Assembly: GCF_944391105.1 (NCBI RefSeq) | Contig: NZ_CALXSK010000031.1 | Span: 1 to 45,513 of the forward strand | DNA from: an uncultured Victivallis sp. | GTDB lineage: Bacteria; Verrucomicrobiota; Lentisphaeria; Victivallales; Victivallaceae | DNA length: 45,513 nt | Reading direction: 5' to 3' | Shown here: positions 32,986-43,000 of the stretch, one piece after another | Layout: every line of letters starts with the position of its first letter | Position numbering within the stretch: position 1 is the stretch's first letter | Position numbers and translations under genes: made by a program | The notes under the pieces: model-generated | What the model was told of the DNA's origin: nothing | The model's input: only the letters and a program-made list of their open reading frames with translations | The model's database searches: none

Positions 32986-33079
32986 GAGAGGCGTTCCGGC
33001 CGGGAGCAGATTTCCGTCCGCACGAAGAAACTTGCAAGTACCACTCACTCGGCGGAAACAACCTGTCCGGCCGCCTCTC
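32986..33079 (+). ncRNA. Large structured RNA element in the leader of the Lon-like gene
   Basis: A nested hairpin is visible: GAGAGGCG (32986-32993) with CGCCTCTC (33072-33079), then GCCGG (32999-33003) with CCGGC (33067-33071), then TTTCCG-T-CCG (33011-33020) with CGGCGGAAA (33050-33058). The apical part contains the self-complementary ACTTGCAAGT. No T run follows, so it is not a terminator. The rest of 32682-33163 holds the promoter and two mini-ORFs and no larger gene. It resembles no RNA family I can name. Confidence 0.45.
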
Positions 33080-33163
33080 CTCATGATAGAATAAAATCGT
33101 GCGCGTTGGTGTCAGCGGGGACGTTTGTCGGCTTCAGAACAAACGAAAACAGAGGAGATCGGT

Positions 33164-35131
33164 ATGGGCGGCAGATTGAGCAGGTTGTTTTTGTTTACGG
33201 CGATGGTTGTCTGCTGTATGCTTGTTTCGTATGGTGCCGCGGCACGGGAGTCATCGGCGTCCGCTTCCCCGTCATCGCAATTGATCGAATACCGGCTTCC
33301 CTGTCTGACCGTTTATGGCGATGAAAGCCATGGGCAAATTTCCCGGCTGCCGTTGAAATTTTCCCGAACCGGCGACGACAAGCCGCTGCGGATTCTGATC
33401 GGCGACGACACCCCCGGCGGCAGCGGCGAGACGATCCGCAACAGTGTCTGGCTGGCGGCGATCACGGCCGCGATGCTGCGCAACGATACGATGCACGGCG
33501 TGACCATCACGCTGGAATTTTCCGGTAACATCGACGGGCCGAGCGCCGGAGGCGTAACCTGCCTCGCGATTCTTTCGGCACTGGACGGTCGCACCCTGCC
33601 GGACGACTTTGCAATGACCGGCACGATCCTGCCGGACGGGACGATCGGCGTCGTCGGCGGAATCCCTGAAAAAATGCGCGCGGCGGCCCGTTCCGGCGTC
33701 CGGAGAATCTTCATCCCCGCCTTTCTGCGCATCGTGAAAGATCCACAGGGAGAAGATGTTGACTTGAGCCGGCTTGCGGAAGAGCTCAAGGTTGAACTGT
33801 ACCGGGTGACGAATATCTCCGAGGCGTATGCCATTCTCCACAATCTGCCTTACTCCGGAAGCGAATACGTGAACGTGCGGGAGATGACAAAACTTTCCGC
33901 CGCGACCGAGGATGTTTTGATTGAGTATTACAAGGCGCTGCGGGACGTGGTCGAGAAGCAACTTGCGGAGAATCCGGATTGTGCGGATTTCAGCTGGGCG
34001 CACTCCTATCGGCTTTCTCCGGCGATGGCGGAAACGTATTATCAGGAGGGGAAACTGCTTCCCGCGACCGAACAGATGTTCCGTACCTGGCAGACCTGGA
34101 TCGCGTGGGGGAAAACTGCCGCGTATCTTCAACAGTTCCAGAAAGACAATGAGTCGTTTTGGGGGCAGCTTGTATCTTCTGATAAAGCCAGGATTCGGAA
34201 ATGGATTCCGGCTTTTCGCAAAGCGCTCCCCGGATATGCTCAGGTCTGCAGCGAGGAGCAGTGTCATCTCAATGCGGAATCCATAAGGAAACAATATCCG
34301 GAAGAGTATCCTCTCATTGGTTATTTCCCGTTTCGAAAAGGGCAGACGGAGATCGCCGCCCAGCTGGAACCGGTTGGTACGCAAGTCCATCTGCAGGGAT
34401 GCTGGCTGTACCTGGATTTGCGTCGAGTCGATGAATCGGTGTTGTCTCAGGCTGATGAGGAGGAGTTAAGCGGTTACATGAACCATGAGATAGACATGTT
34501 GATGTTCCTGCATCTTTCGCTGATGGATACCAGCCTTTACGATGATTTTCTGGGAGAGCTGGGCGATACGCTGCCGCGGCTGCGGCCGAACCGGCGTGCG
34601 TCCGAGGTGGAACGTCTTTTTTATTCGGGCGCGCATGCGGTGGGGGCCGCGGCCTGGGGAAATCTGCAGGCCTTGTTGGCCATGTTGAGTGCACAGGGGG
34701 AAGAGGTTTCCGAGTTGGATGTGCTCAAGGAGGATCCGTTGCTGCTGCCGTTTCAGATACAACTGCAACATTCTGATGATTTTCACGGCATGCTCTCTCC
34801 TGCCGCCGATGAAAAGCCGTCTTTTCCGGATTACCATCTGCAGGCGTCATTGAAGTCGCAGGTCGAAACACTGGCGATGGCCTCAGCGGTGTTGATGACT
34901 TACGGAGCGGATGAGAGCAATGACTTCATTCCCCACCTCCGGCGGAACGCGCGCGAGGCGGCGATCCGCAACATCAACGAATGCGTCAACGCCGGTATCC
35001 CGTGTTTGCCTGCCATCTGTGACTTTGAAATCGCCGAAGCAACCGACGGCCCCCCGACCGACGTTCTGATTCCCTACTGGCGCGCTTCGCTCTATTCCAA
35101 AGCGCTGCTGATGAGCTTCCGGAAGGAGTGA
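33164..35131 (+). CDS. Exported Lon-type (S16) protease without AAA+ domain
   Basis: The 655-residue protein starts with a signal sequence (LSRLFLFTAMVVCCMLVSYG, then AAA). Residues ~45-230 form a Lon proteolytic domain. The catalytic serine is Ser127 in SGNIDGPSAGGVTCL and the lysine is Lys170 in VVGGIPEKMRAAARSGVR; their 43-residue spacing equals that of E. coli Lon (Ser679/Lys722). The family helix VRRIFIPAFLRI follows. There is no ATPase domain. The last ~420 residues are helical and unrecognised. ATG 33164 is chosen because GAGGAGA precedes it and the signal peptide then starts at once. It heads a run of co-directional genes ending with the kinase and GAP1-like proteins, and probably cleaves envelope substrates. 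Confidence 0.8.
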   Translation: MGGRLSRLFLFTAMVVCCMLVSYGAAARESSASASPSSQLIEYRLPCLTVYGDESHGQISRLPLKFSRTGDDKPLRILIGDDTPGGSGETIRNSVWLAAITAAMLRNDTMHGVTITLEFSGNIDGPSAGGVTCLAILSALDGRTLPDDFAMTGTILPDGTIGVVGGIPEKMRAAARSGVRRIFIPAFLRIVKDPQGEDVDLSRLAEELKVELYRVTNISEAYAILHNLPYSGSEYVNVREMTKLSAATEDVLIEYYKALRDVVEKQLAENPDCADFSWAHSYRLSPAMAETYYQEGKLLPATEQMFRTWQTWIAWGKTAAYLQQFQKDNESFWGQLVSSDKARIRKWIPAFRKALPGYAQVCSEEQCHLNAESIRKQYPEEYPLIGYFPFRKGQTEIAAQLEPVGTQVHLQGCWLYLDLRRVDESVLSQADEEELSGYMNHEIDMLMFLHLSLMDTSLYDDFLGELGDTLPRLRPNRRASEVERLFYSGAHAVGAAAWGNLQALLAMLSAQGEEVSELDVLKEDPLLLPFQIQLQHSDDFHGMLSPAADEKPSFPDYHLQASLKSQVETLAMASAVLMTYGADESNDFIPHLRRNAREAAIRNINECVNAGIPCLPAICDFEIAEATDGPPTDVLIPYWRASLYSKALLMSFRKE

Positions 35132-35310
35132 TCCACGAGGGAGAAGACATCTGATTCCCGGCAAGGAGCACCGGAGGAGCGCAAATGAAAACTCGGAGAA
35201 GGAGAAGGAACGTGTGACGGACAGAAAATTGTAAGACCGGCTTGCCGGGACAATTCGCCATTCAGGCAGGAAAACAAACACAATTTATCACGAAATATAT
35301 TGAGTGGATT

Positions 35311-36267
35311 ATGAAACGATTTCTTCTTTTTCTTCTGACGGGATTTCTGGTGCTGACGACCGCAGGCGCAGAAACGGAAAAACGTTCCTGGGGCGACCGG
35401 TTCAAAGGCGGGGCCGTTGTGGCTGCAAAGATCGCAATGCAGTTGAATTCGGAACTCAAAGCACTTGGAATCAACAGCAGAGATATTCTTGCCGAAGTAA
35501 AAAAGAATCCCGCACAATTCCGCGTCGTCGTACCCGAACACACCCGGAAACGCCTGATTATCTTTACTCCGGAACAGGAACAGACCATTGCGGACTCCTG
35601 CCTGGAAGAGATCAGACAGCAGGGATTGATCTGTCAGGATGCGGCGGCCGAGGCCCGCGTCCGCGCGATCGCGGAAAAAATCGCCGCGGTTCTTCCGGAA
35701 AAGACCGAAGTAAAACTCTTTCTGCTCAAGGATGATTCCGTCAATGCGTTCTGCCTGATCGGCGGGACGCTTCTGGTCAACACCGGACTCCTGAATACCG
35801 TGAAGGATGACAATCAGATCGCCGCTGTTCTCGCGCACGAATACGGACACGCGGCTGCGCGCCACGGCGCGGAAAATCTGACCAAGCTCATGATGAGGTC
35901 GGCCGGTGAGGTCTATGTCGCCGAAATCGCAGAACAGAACAAACGCAACGGCAAAAAGATCCAGGGATTTCTGCTGAAAGTCGGATACGGCATCGGCAGC
36001 AACCTCGGATTTCTGCTGCCGTACAGCCGCACGATGGAAGAGGAGGCCGACAGACTCGGAATGATCTTTCTCGCGAAAGCGGGATACGATCCCGGGGCGA
36101 TGGTGACGCTTTTCCGGACATTCGAACAACTCACCCCGGATCCAGAGGATCCGTTCTGGAATTACTTCTCCACTCATCCGCTCAACAAAAAACGGATCGC
36201 GGCGGCCGAGGCGGTTCTCGCCGAACTCTCCGGCGCGGCGGGCGAAACGACCGGCAAGGGCCGGTAA
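35311..36267 (+). CDS. Exported M48-family zinc metalloprotease
   Basis: The 318-residue protein has a signal peptide (MKRFLLFLLTGFLVLTTAGA), and the zinc motif HEYGHAAARHGAENL (His176/Glu177/His180), with the third ligand expected in MEEEADRLGMIFLAKAGYD. The TRTxxx-like YSRTMEEEAD and final HPLNKKRIAAAE are typical of the BepA/YcaL-like soluble M48 group that acts in the periplasm. It lies 179 bases after the Lon-like gene, and that gap contains only a 10-codon Arg-rich frame. Two exported proteases in succession suggests a role in envelope quality control or in activating a secreted partner. A possible -10 (TATATT near 35297) precedes it. Confidence 0.9.
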   Translation: MKRFLLFLLTGFLVLTTAGAETEKRSWGDRFKGGAVVAAKIAMQLNSELKALGINSRDILAEVKKNPAQFRVVVPEHTRKRLIIFTPEQEQTIADSCLEEIRQQGLICQDAAAEARVRAIAEKIAAVLPEKTEVKLFLLKDDSVNAFCLIGGTLLVNTGLLNTVKDDNQIAAVLAHEYGHAAARHGAENLTKLMMRSAGEVYVAEIAEQNKRNGKKIQGFLLKVGYGIGSNLGFLLPYSRTMEEEADRLGMIFLAKAGYDPGAMVTLFRTFEQLTPDPEDPFWNYFSTHPLNKKRIAAAEAVLAELSGAAGETTGKGR

Positions 36268-36309
36268 GAACAGCAGACTTCTCCAAAGTAAAACGGAAAG
36301 GAATTCAAT

Positions 36310-37551
36310 ATGTCAAGTTCTCTGAAATCGGGTCTCATCGGCTGTGTCATCGGAGTCGCCGTCGTGATTCTGGCCATCGCGGGCTATTCATGGATCAAAG
36401 GAGGCGAAAACGAGGTAATAATAGAGAACCCGGAACCTCCGAGCCCACCGGAACCTCCTGCTCCACCGGAACCGATGCCGGTAATCGTAAAAGATCCGGT
36501 TCCGGTTCCCGCGATCGACCGGGTTGTCCCGCGGGTCATGAAAGCGGAATTCGGTCTCACCGGACGCGGTGAGGATGCGAAGTGGGGAGTCCAGGGCGAG
36601 GCTAATTTTAAATACACTGTCATCGTGAAGGCCGATTCCGAGATTCAGGAAAAAAAGGCGCTTGAGGGCGGCGAGATCAAAGTGACCGAAATCCGGACGT
36701 TTGAAACCGTTCAGGATTCCCTGGTCGTTTCCGATGTGAATATGAGACTGGCCCTTGATACATTGCCGATCGATTTCTTTTCCAGCGCGATCGATAAAGC
36801 TGTCGGCGCATGGGCGTTGTTGACCGGAGACGTTGCTTCCGGGCAACCGGTTCTCACCACAAAAAATTATGTGGTGGAAAAGTTGAAAAGCATCGACGGC
36901 ACGGATGCACGTTCTCTGCTTGGTACCATCGGACTGCAGCCCACCCGGGAGGCGGAGGCTTTCCTCAATGAGTTCGCCAATACGGGACTTCGGCGAGCGC
37001 TTGGCGGCATTCGGGGAATTTCCGGAAAGAGTTATAAGATCGTCTACTATCAGAAAGCCTCCGGGGAACCGATGCTCGTCAAAGCCACCTACGCAAATGG
37101 TTCGGAAGTGACCGACGAAGAGGAAATCATGGTTCTCAAACGCGTGAACGCCTTCATCGATTACAACATGGTTCCGAACGAGGATTGTGAACCCGGACAC
37201 AGTTGGAACATTCAGGCAAGGGATATACAGGAGGCATTCGATCCTTATGTGGAAGGCAGTTACTCCGGCGTTGTGCGTGCCACCCGGAAATCCAATGAGG
37301 AGAACGGTGACTGGCGGATCGCACTTTCTCCGAGCACCATCGACGTCGTCAACGACAACGGCAATACGACCGGCCATCTGAATCTGGAAAACGGCCATGC
37401 GCTGGTCAACCCGAAGCTGCTGATCGTCAAAGACCTATTTGTGGAGGGCAAGGCCAATCTGCAGAAGCTCTCCCGCCATCACTGGCTGTTCACGGCGCGG
37501 ATCAGCGGAGAGTGTGATTTCCAGGGGCGAGTGGTCACGGTCGAGAAGTGA
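36310..37551 (+). CDS. Single-TM, proline-rich hypothetical protein
   Basis: I do not recognise the family of this 413-residue protein. It has a short N-terminus, one membrane helix at about residues 8-29 (LIGCVIGVAVVILAIAGYSW), a Pro/Glu linker (residues ~40-62, repeats of PEPP/PPEP), then ~340 residues of mixed strand and helix with no catalytic motif. The linker and topology suggest an anchored extracytoplasmic domain held away from the membrane. It lies 42 bases after the M48 gene with AAAGGAA upstream and 12 bases before the FHA-ABC gene, so it belongs to the same transcription unit. Confidence 0.65.
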   Translation: MSSSLKSGLIGCVIGVAVVILAIAGYSWIKGGENEVIIENPEPPSPPEPPAPPEPMPVIVKDPVPVPAIDRVVPRVMKAEFGLTGRGEDAKWGVQGEANFKYTVIVKADSEIQEKKALEGGEIKVTEIRTFETVQDSLVVSDVNMRLALDTLPIDFFSSAIDKAVGAWALLTGDVASGQPVLTTKNYVVEKLKSIDGTDARSLLGTIGLQPTREAEAFLNEFANTGLRRALGGIRGISGKSYKIVYYQKASGEPMLVKATYANGSEVTDEEEIMVLKRVNAFIDYNMVPNEDCEPGHSWNIQARDIQEAFDPYVEGSYSGVVRATRKSNEENGDWRIALSPSTIDVVNDNGNTTGHLNLENGHALVNPKLLIVKDLFVEGKANLQKLSRHHWLFTARISGECDFQGRVVTVEK

Positions 37552-37563
37552 GGTCGCGGCGTC

Positions 37564-40053
37564 ATGGTTTACGTCTGTCCCGTCTGCAGTCGGGGATTGC
37601 ACAGGGTGTCCGAGACTTGTTCCGGATGCGGTCTCCTGTTCGATCCGGCGCAGTGGCCCGAGGAGGCATACTCCTTGAAAGGAATGCGCCCCCGGTTGAA
37701 AATCGTCTGGGGGAACGGCGAGATCTTTGAGCCGAACTCCGATGATTTTTCGATCGGCCGCATGCCGGACGGGGCGGGACTGGCGTTGGGGAACGGCGTC
37801 GGCGTATCGAAGAACCATGCGCGGGTGTCCCGTACCGGCGACAGCTGGCGGATTGAGAAACTCGGTGCGCATGAGCTTCTGGTCGACGGCCGTTCCGTCG
37901 AAAGCGCTCCACTGGAGAACGGTTCGATCATTACGATCGGTGTGTTTCTGCTGAAGGTCATGATCACCTATGAACAGAACCGGGTGACTGCGCTTCCTGA
38001 GGGGACGCTCTGCTCTCCAAATGAAATCGGACTGGAGGGAACGCGGATTTACATCGGCGACGATCCGACCCGATGCCGAATTCTGATTTCCGGTGCGGAT
38101 TCCTGTCATGCGCTTTTATATCGCCGGGACGAAGATCAGGCGTGGTGGCTGGTGGACTGTGCTTCGACCAGTGGAGTTAAAATCAACAACGAACGTGTGA
38201 GAAACAAAAAACTCTATCCCGGCGATGAGATCTCGATTGCCGGGCTCGATTTTGTGTTTCAGGGGGACAGTCTCACCTTCGGACACGACGACTCCGCGGG
38301 AATCGCTTTGACGTTCCGCAATGCCGCAGCAGAGGCGGCAAATGGATTTTCGATCCTCCGGGATCTGAATTTCAGCATTGAGCCAGGGGAGTTCGTCGGG
38401 GTTCTCGGCCCGAGCGGCTGCGGCAAAAGCAGTCTGATTCAACGCATCGTCGGCCTTGCGAAGTTTACCGGCGGAACGATGGAGGTCAACGGGGAAAGAT
38501 GCAGTCAGCCGTTTCCGGCAGCCTACCTTGACGCGGTCGCTTACCAACCCCAGCAAAACACGCTTCATCCGGACTTGACGCTGCGCGAGGAGTTCGCCGC
38601 CTATCGTTCGCTGCATGCGCTGCGCGGTCGCAGAATCAGCCGGAAAGATGCGTTTGACGCCCTGCGGCTGCTCGGACTCGAAAGCGAGTTGCGCAAACGC
38701 ACTTCCCAGCTCAGCGGCGGCCAGCAGCGACGCGCCGGAATCGCGCTGGCGCTGCTGCGTAAACCGCAGCTGCTCGTGCTCGACGAGCCCACCTCCGGAC
38801 TCGATCCGGCGACCGAAACCGAGGTGATGGCATATCTGAAGCGGATTTCAAACCAGAATAAGAGCGTGATCTGTTCGACACATATCATTGAAAACATCGA
38901 TTTGTTCGACAAGATCATCGTTCTTTCGCGGGGGATGCTGGTGTTCTGCGGGACGCCGGGCGAACTGCTGAACTTCTTCCGGATCGACCGGCCCACGGAA
39001 CTCTACCGGATTTTCGCTTCGGGCAGCTGTGAGGAACAGCGGGAAACCGCACGGAAATTTGCCGGTCAGTATGCCGACTCTTCTCTGGCGTCCAAATACC
39101 GGCAGGCGGCATCGAGCCGGCCGTTGACTGCGAACGGCCGGCCGGATGCGTTCAAGCAGATTTACGGTTACTGGAAGCGGATGTTCTTTGAGCTGCTGAG
39201 TTTCAAAAACGGCGGGGTGTGGTGGAAAACATTCTGGACTTCAGGCTGTTTCATTCAGATGATTCTGCAGCCGTTTCTGGTGGCGCTGGTGCTGAAGATG
39301 GCCTGCGCCTACGATCTGGTCTCATCGGACGGCGCAAAGGAGGTTCTGTTTTTCGCTTCGGTGGCGGTGTTCTGGCTCGGGATCAACAACTCCGTGCGGG
39401 AACTGGTTCGGGAACGCATTCCGTGGAGATGTCTGGAACGGCTGGAACGGATTTTCGTTTCCTCGTATCTGGTGGGGAAACTCTCGTGGGCGACGCTGAT
39501 GTGTCTGTTGCAGAGTTCGATTTTCGCGCTGTTTTTCTTCGGGATTCTGCCGCAGTTTCCGCTCGCCAATCCGAACACGGATCCGGGGAGTGAATTGCTG
39601 CTGACCGGTGAGCTCTTTGGGGTCTTGTTTCTGGTCAGTGTCACGGGAGCCTGGATCGGACTGGCCATCTCGGCGATCTTCAAGAAGGAGAACGCGGCTG
39701 TCGGACTGCTTCCGGTCATCCTGATTCCGGTGCTGTTCTTCAGCCAGCCGATCATCCGGAACGACAACTATTCCGACGGACTTCTTGCGCCCGGTTCCGG
39801 AAAAAGCGGGGATGACTCCGGCAATTATGCCCCGGTTGCCGTGGCGGTTCAGAGAATCATGCCGTGCCACGCGCCGGAGGTTCTGATGGATCGGCTGAAC
39901 GGCCTGCGGCTCGGAAATCGGAAGGTTACACCGGAGAAACTCAGGGAAGCCTGGTGTGAAACGATTCTGATTCTGGGGGCATATCTGGCGCTTTCGCTGG
40001 CTTTGATGATTTTGTTTCAGATAAGGAATGAGAAGGAGTGGGAGGGCCGGTAA
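37564..40053 (+). CDS. Zinc ribbon-2xFHA-ABC transporter (ABCG-like half transporter)
   Basis: The 829-residue protein combines four parts. Residues 1-30: zinc ribbon with Cys5, Cys8, Cys19, Cys22. Residues ~45-132: FHA domain one with IGR (Arg66), SKNH (Ser82, His85). Residues ~155-235: FHA domain two with STSGVKINNERV but lacking the Arg. Residues ~245-480: ABC ATPase with GPSGCGKSSL, LSGGQQRRAGIALALL and LLVLDEPTSGLDP. The C-terminus has about six TM helices (ABC-2 type). FHA domains bind phosphothreonine, and the next gene encodes a Ser/Thr kinase, the same pairing as the mycobacterial Rv1747 transporter and its kinase PknF. The substrate is unknown. Confidence 0.88.
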   Translation: MVYVCPVCSRGLHRVSETCSGCGLLFDPAQWPEEAYSLKGMRPRLKIVWGNGEIFEPNSDDFSIGRMPDGAGLALGNGVGVSKNHARVSRTGDSWRIEKLGAHELLVDGRSVESAPLENGSIITIGVFLLKVMITYEQNRVTALPEGTLCSPNEIGLEGTRIYIGDDPTRCRILISGADSCHALLYRRDEDQAWWLVDCASTSGVKINNERVRNKKLYPGDEISIAGLDFVFQGDSLTFGHDDSAGIALTFRNAAAEAANGFSILRDLNFSIEPGEFVGVLGPSGCGKSSLIQRIVGLAKFTGGTMEVNGERCSQPFPAAYLDAVAYQPQQNTLHPDLTLREEFAAYRSLHALRGRRISRKDAFDALRLLGLESELRKRTSQLSGGQQRRAGIALALLRKPQLLVLDEPTSGLDPATETEVMAYLKRISNQNKSVICSTHIIENIDLFDKIIVLSRGMLVFCGTPGELLNFFRIDRPTELYRIFASGSCEEQRETARKFAGQYADSSLASKYRQAASSRPLTANGRPDAFKQIYGYWKRMFFELLSFKNGGVWWKTFWTSGCFIQMILQPFLVALVLKMACAYDLVSSDGAKEVLFFASVAVFWLGINNSVRELVRERIPWRCLERLERIFVSSYLVGKLSWATLMCLLQSSIFALFFFGILPQFPLANPNTDPGSELLLTGELFGVLFLVSVTGAWIGLAISAIFKKENAAVGLLPVILIPVLFFSQPIIRNDNYSDGLLAPGSGKSGDDSGNYAPVAVAVQRIMPCHAPEVLMDRLNGLRLGNRKVTPEKLREAWCETILILGAYLALSLALMILFQIRNEKEWEGR

Positions 40054-40054
40054 G

Positions 40055-43000
40055 TTGAATGAGAAGTCAATCGTCTGGAAGACCCGGATCGCGGAGAACC
40101 AGCAGTATCAATCCACCTGGCACGTGGAGGTCGACGGCGTCGATTATATCGCCAAGCGAATTGAAACCGGCAATGCGGAAAAACTGCAAGCCCTGGTGAA
40201 ACGGCTGAGGCGGCAGGTGCGTTTCAGCGCAATTCTCAACGAGGAGGAGCAGAAGCGGATCGCCCTCTTTGAGGAGATGGTGGAAACACCTGATTACGTG
40301 GCTTTTCTGCGGAAATACCGCGACGGTTATCCTCTGGATAAATGGCTCGCGGCCCGGCGTGGATCGGTACAGGATGCGGTGGATTTGATTCTGAAAATCG
40401 CGCGTGCCGTTCTGGTCGCGCATGAGCACAATGTGTTTCACGGCGATTTGAAACCCGCCAACATCATCGTCGGAAAGACCGGCGGGATCGCCATCATCGA
40501 CTGGGATACCATGAGCATCAGCGACGGCGTCCGGACCGAACTTATCGGGCAGGACGTCACCATCGATCAGGTGCACGGTACGCCGCAGTACATGCCGGTC
40601 GAACAGTTTCAGGGGCGGAAGATCACCGCTCAGAATGACGTTTACGCGCTCGGAGTCATCCTCTATCAGATTCTCACGGGGGAGACGCCGTTCGATCGCG
40701 ACTGTGGAAAAACGCCGACCCAGATGGCGATTTACAAGCAGAACCACGAACCCGAAAGTATTCTCGTTAAATTTCCGTCGCTCGGAATTCCGGCCGATCT
40801 TGGGAAAATCATCGAAGAGTCGTTGAAAAACGACCTGAACCAGCGGATATTGTCCGTGGCGATTCTCATCCAGCGCCTGGAGGCGGTCGGGAAAATCTCC
40901 TCGGCGACAACCGCCGCCGTTCCCGTGGAACAGTCGTCCGCTCCGGCCGCTTCCGCCGCGGCGAAGGGCAGGGGCAGGGAGTATAAACTCGTTCTCATCG
41001 GCCACACGGGTTCGGGGAAAACGGTTCTGGCGGCCGGGTTGTACGCCACGCAGGACAAAGATTTTTCGGTGGAGGATCCCGGCAGCAAAACGCAGACCGG
41101 AATCCATGCGATCAACACGAAGACGATTCTGGAGGAGGGGCACTGGCCCGCGGCGACGAGTGTGGGCGACATCACCCGGCTGAGGTTCAAGCTCAACTAC
41201 AAAGGCCGGGAGGAGTCCATTGCATTTGACGAGTACGCCGGAGAACGCCTGGAGATGGAAAATTTCGACCAGGCCATTCTCAAGAATCCGGACGGCGCGT
41301 TGATTCTGCTGAATCCCGGCGGCAGGCAGTGGCATGACGTCCGCAGAAAAAACAGCTTGATGTCGGACATGAAGCATTACATCGAACTGCTCAGCCAAAA
41401 GATGAACAATCCGCCGATCGCCCTGGTGGTCACCGCATCTGACCGGCTTCAGAGCGACCTGCGGGAGTTTGCTCTCCGGTTTCAGAGTTATGTCAGCGAA
41501 TTGGAGAACTATCTGATCCAGAAAAAATGCGTCTATAAGATTTTCTATGTTTCGGTTTCCGGCGTACTGGAAAATCAGGAGCATCCGCATCTCAATCCGC
41601 AGGGGATCAAAGATCCTTTCATCTGGCTGCTTCAGAGATTTTCCTCCCGGTCGCACAGAACCGCGGCGAGGAAAATCGCGATTGCCGCCGCCGTCGTCGC
41701 GGTGATTCTGGGGCTGGCATGGAGCGGAAACTGTGCACGGGAATATTTCAAAGTGAACGGCTTCCGGAATTCCTTCCTCGCCTTGCAGGAGGAGTTCAAC
41801 CGGAAAGGAACCAGATCTCTGGACGATTTGCTCGATTACCGCAACGCTCTTCTCGAGTTGCGGAACTCCGCCTGTCGGCAGAATCACATCGATCCGCTGT
41901 TTCGGCGGGAGGTGTGTTCGGCGGCCTGCGAGCCGTGGTTCCTGATGAATTTCTTCCAGAAGAAGTTCCGGAATGAGATACGTGCGCTGGAGCGCGAAAT
42001 CGATTCCGTCAACGGTGATTACTTCCGGCGTGTACTGGAGCGGGCCCTGCGCAGACCCGATCAGGACAATCGGAAAATCGCCGCAGGTCTCACTGTGTGG
42101 AAGCCGTTGCAGCCGGAGGCGGAAACGGTCCGGGGAGAGCTCAAAGGGAAATATGACCGGGAGGTGCCGCCGGCTGTGGAGCGTTTTGATGCGAACGAAC
42201 TTGAGCGAAGGTTCCGGGGACTGATTGAATCGACGACGATCGTTTCGTATCCTTCTGACGTAGCCGAGTTGTACCGTGAGTGGTCGGAACGGAAAAGTGT
42301 TCTGCCCGTGGAGGAGCGTCGGGAAATGGAGGAACGGTTGCGGAAATTGGAGAAATCGGCCCGGAACATGGTTTTCCTGCGTCGTTTTGATTCTTTGCAG
42401 AAAAAGGTCACCGGTTTCAGAGACGATATCGATGCTCTGGTGAATCTCGTGAATGAAGTCAAACAATTTCAGGACATTGACGTTCCCGGTGTTGATGAAC
42501 AGGACGTGAAAACGAAAAAAGCGGAGCTGTGGACCGCTCTCGTTCAAACCGTCACGAATTTCATCGCGAGTGAAGCTGCTAAGGCTCAGAAAAAGTTGAT
42601 GACGCAAGAAGTATATACGGCTCCTGACTGGGTGCGGCCGGTGAAAGAGCAGCTCGTGGTTCTTTTTCCTCCGGAACTCCGGAAACGGTTTGAAGTTCAA
42701 ATCGATCAGCTGGTCAGCTCCGGAAAACGGGAATGGGAGCAGATGCAACTTGCAAAGATCACCGCATTCATCACTCGAATCCAACATTGTTCCGGGGCTG
42801 ATGCTCTTGATGAATTGAAAGGATTTTATTTGGAAAACCGCAGCAACCCCTATCTCGACCAGGTGGAAAAAAAGGTTGCGGAAATGGCGGAGAAGGAATT
42901 CTGGGAGAAGTGGAATCAATTCGATTATACGGAGTTGGCGTTCATTCGTCTCAATGAATTTTGCAACAAAGTTAAGGCAACCCCAAGTAAGTTGATTCAG

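Noticed and set aside
35185..35217. 10-codon Arg-rich frame MKTRRRRRNV behind GGAGGAG, between the Lon-like and M48 genes
   Set aside because: The ribosome site is good, but the frame is too short and repetitive (purine-rich tract) to claim without expression data.
40067..42919. 950-codon minus-strand open frame opposite the kinase-GTPase gene
   Set aside because: Antisense shadow: the plus strand has kinase and P-loop motifs, coupled starts and a ribosome site, while the minus frame has none.
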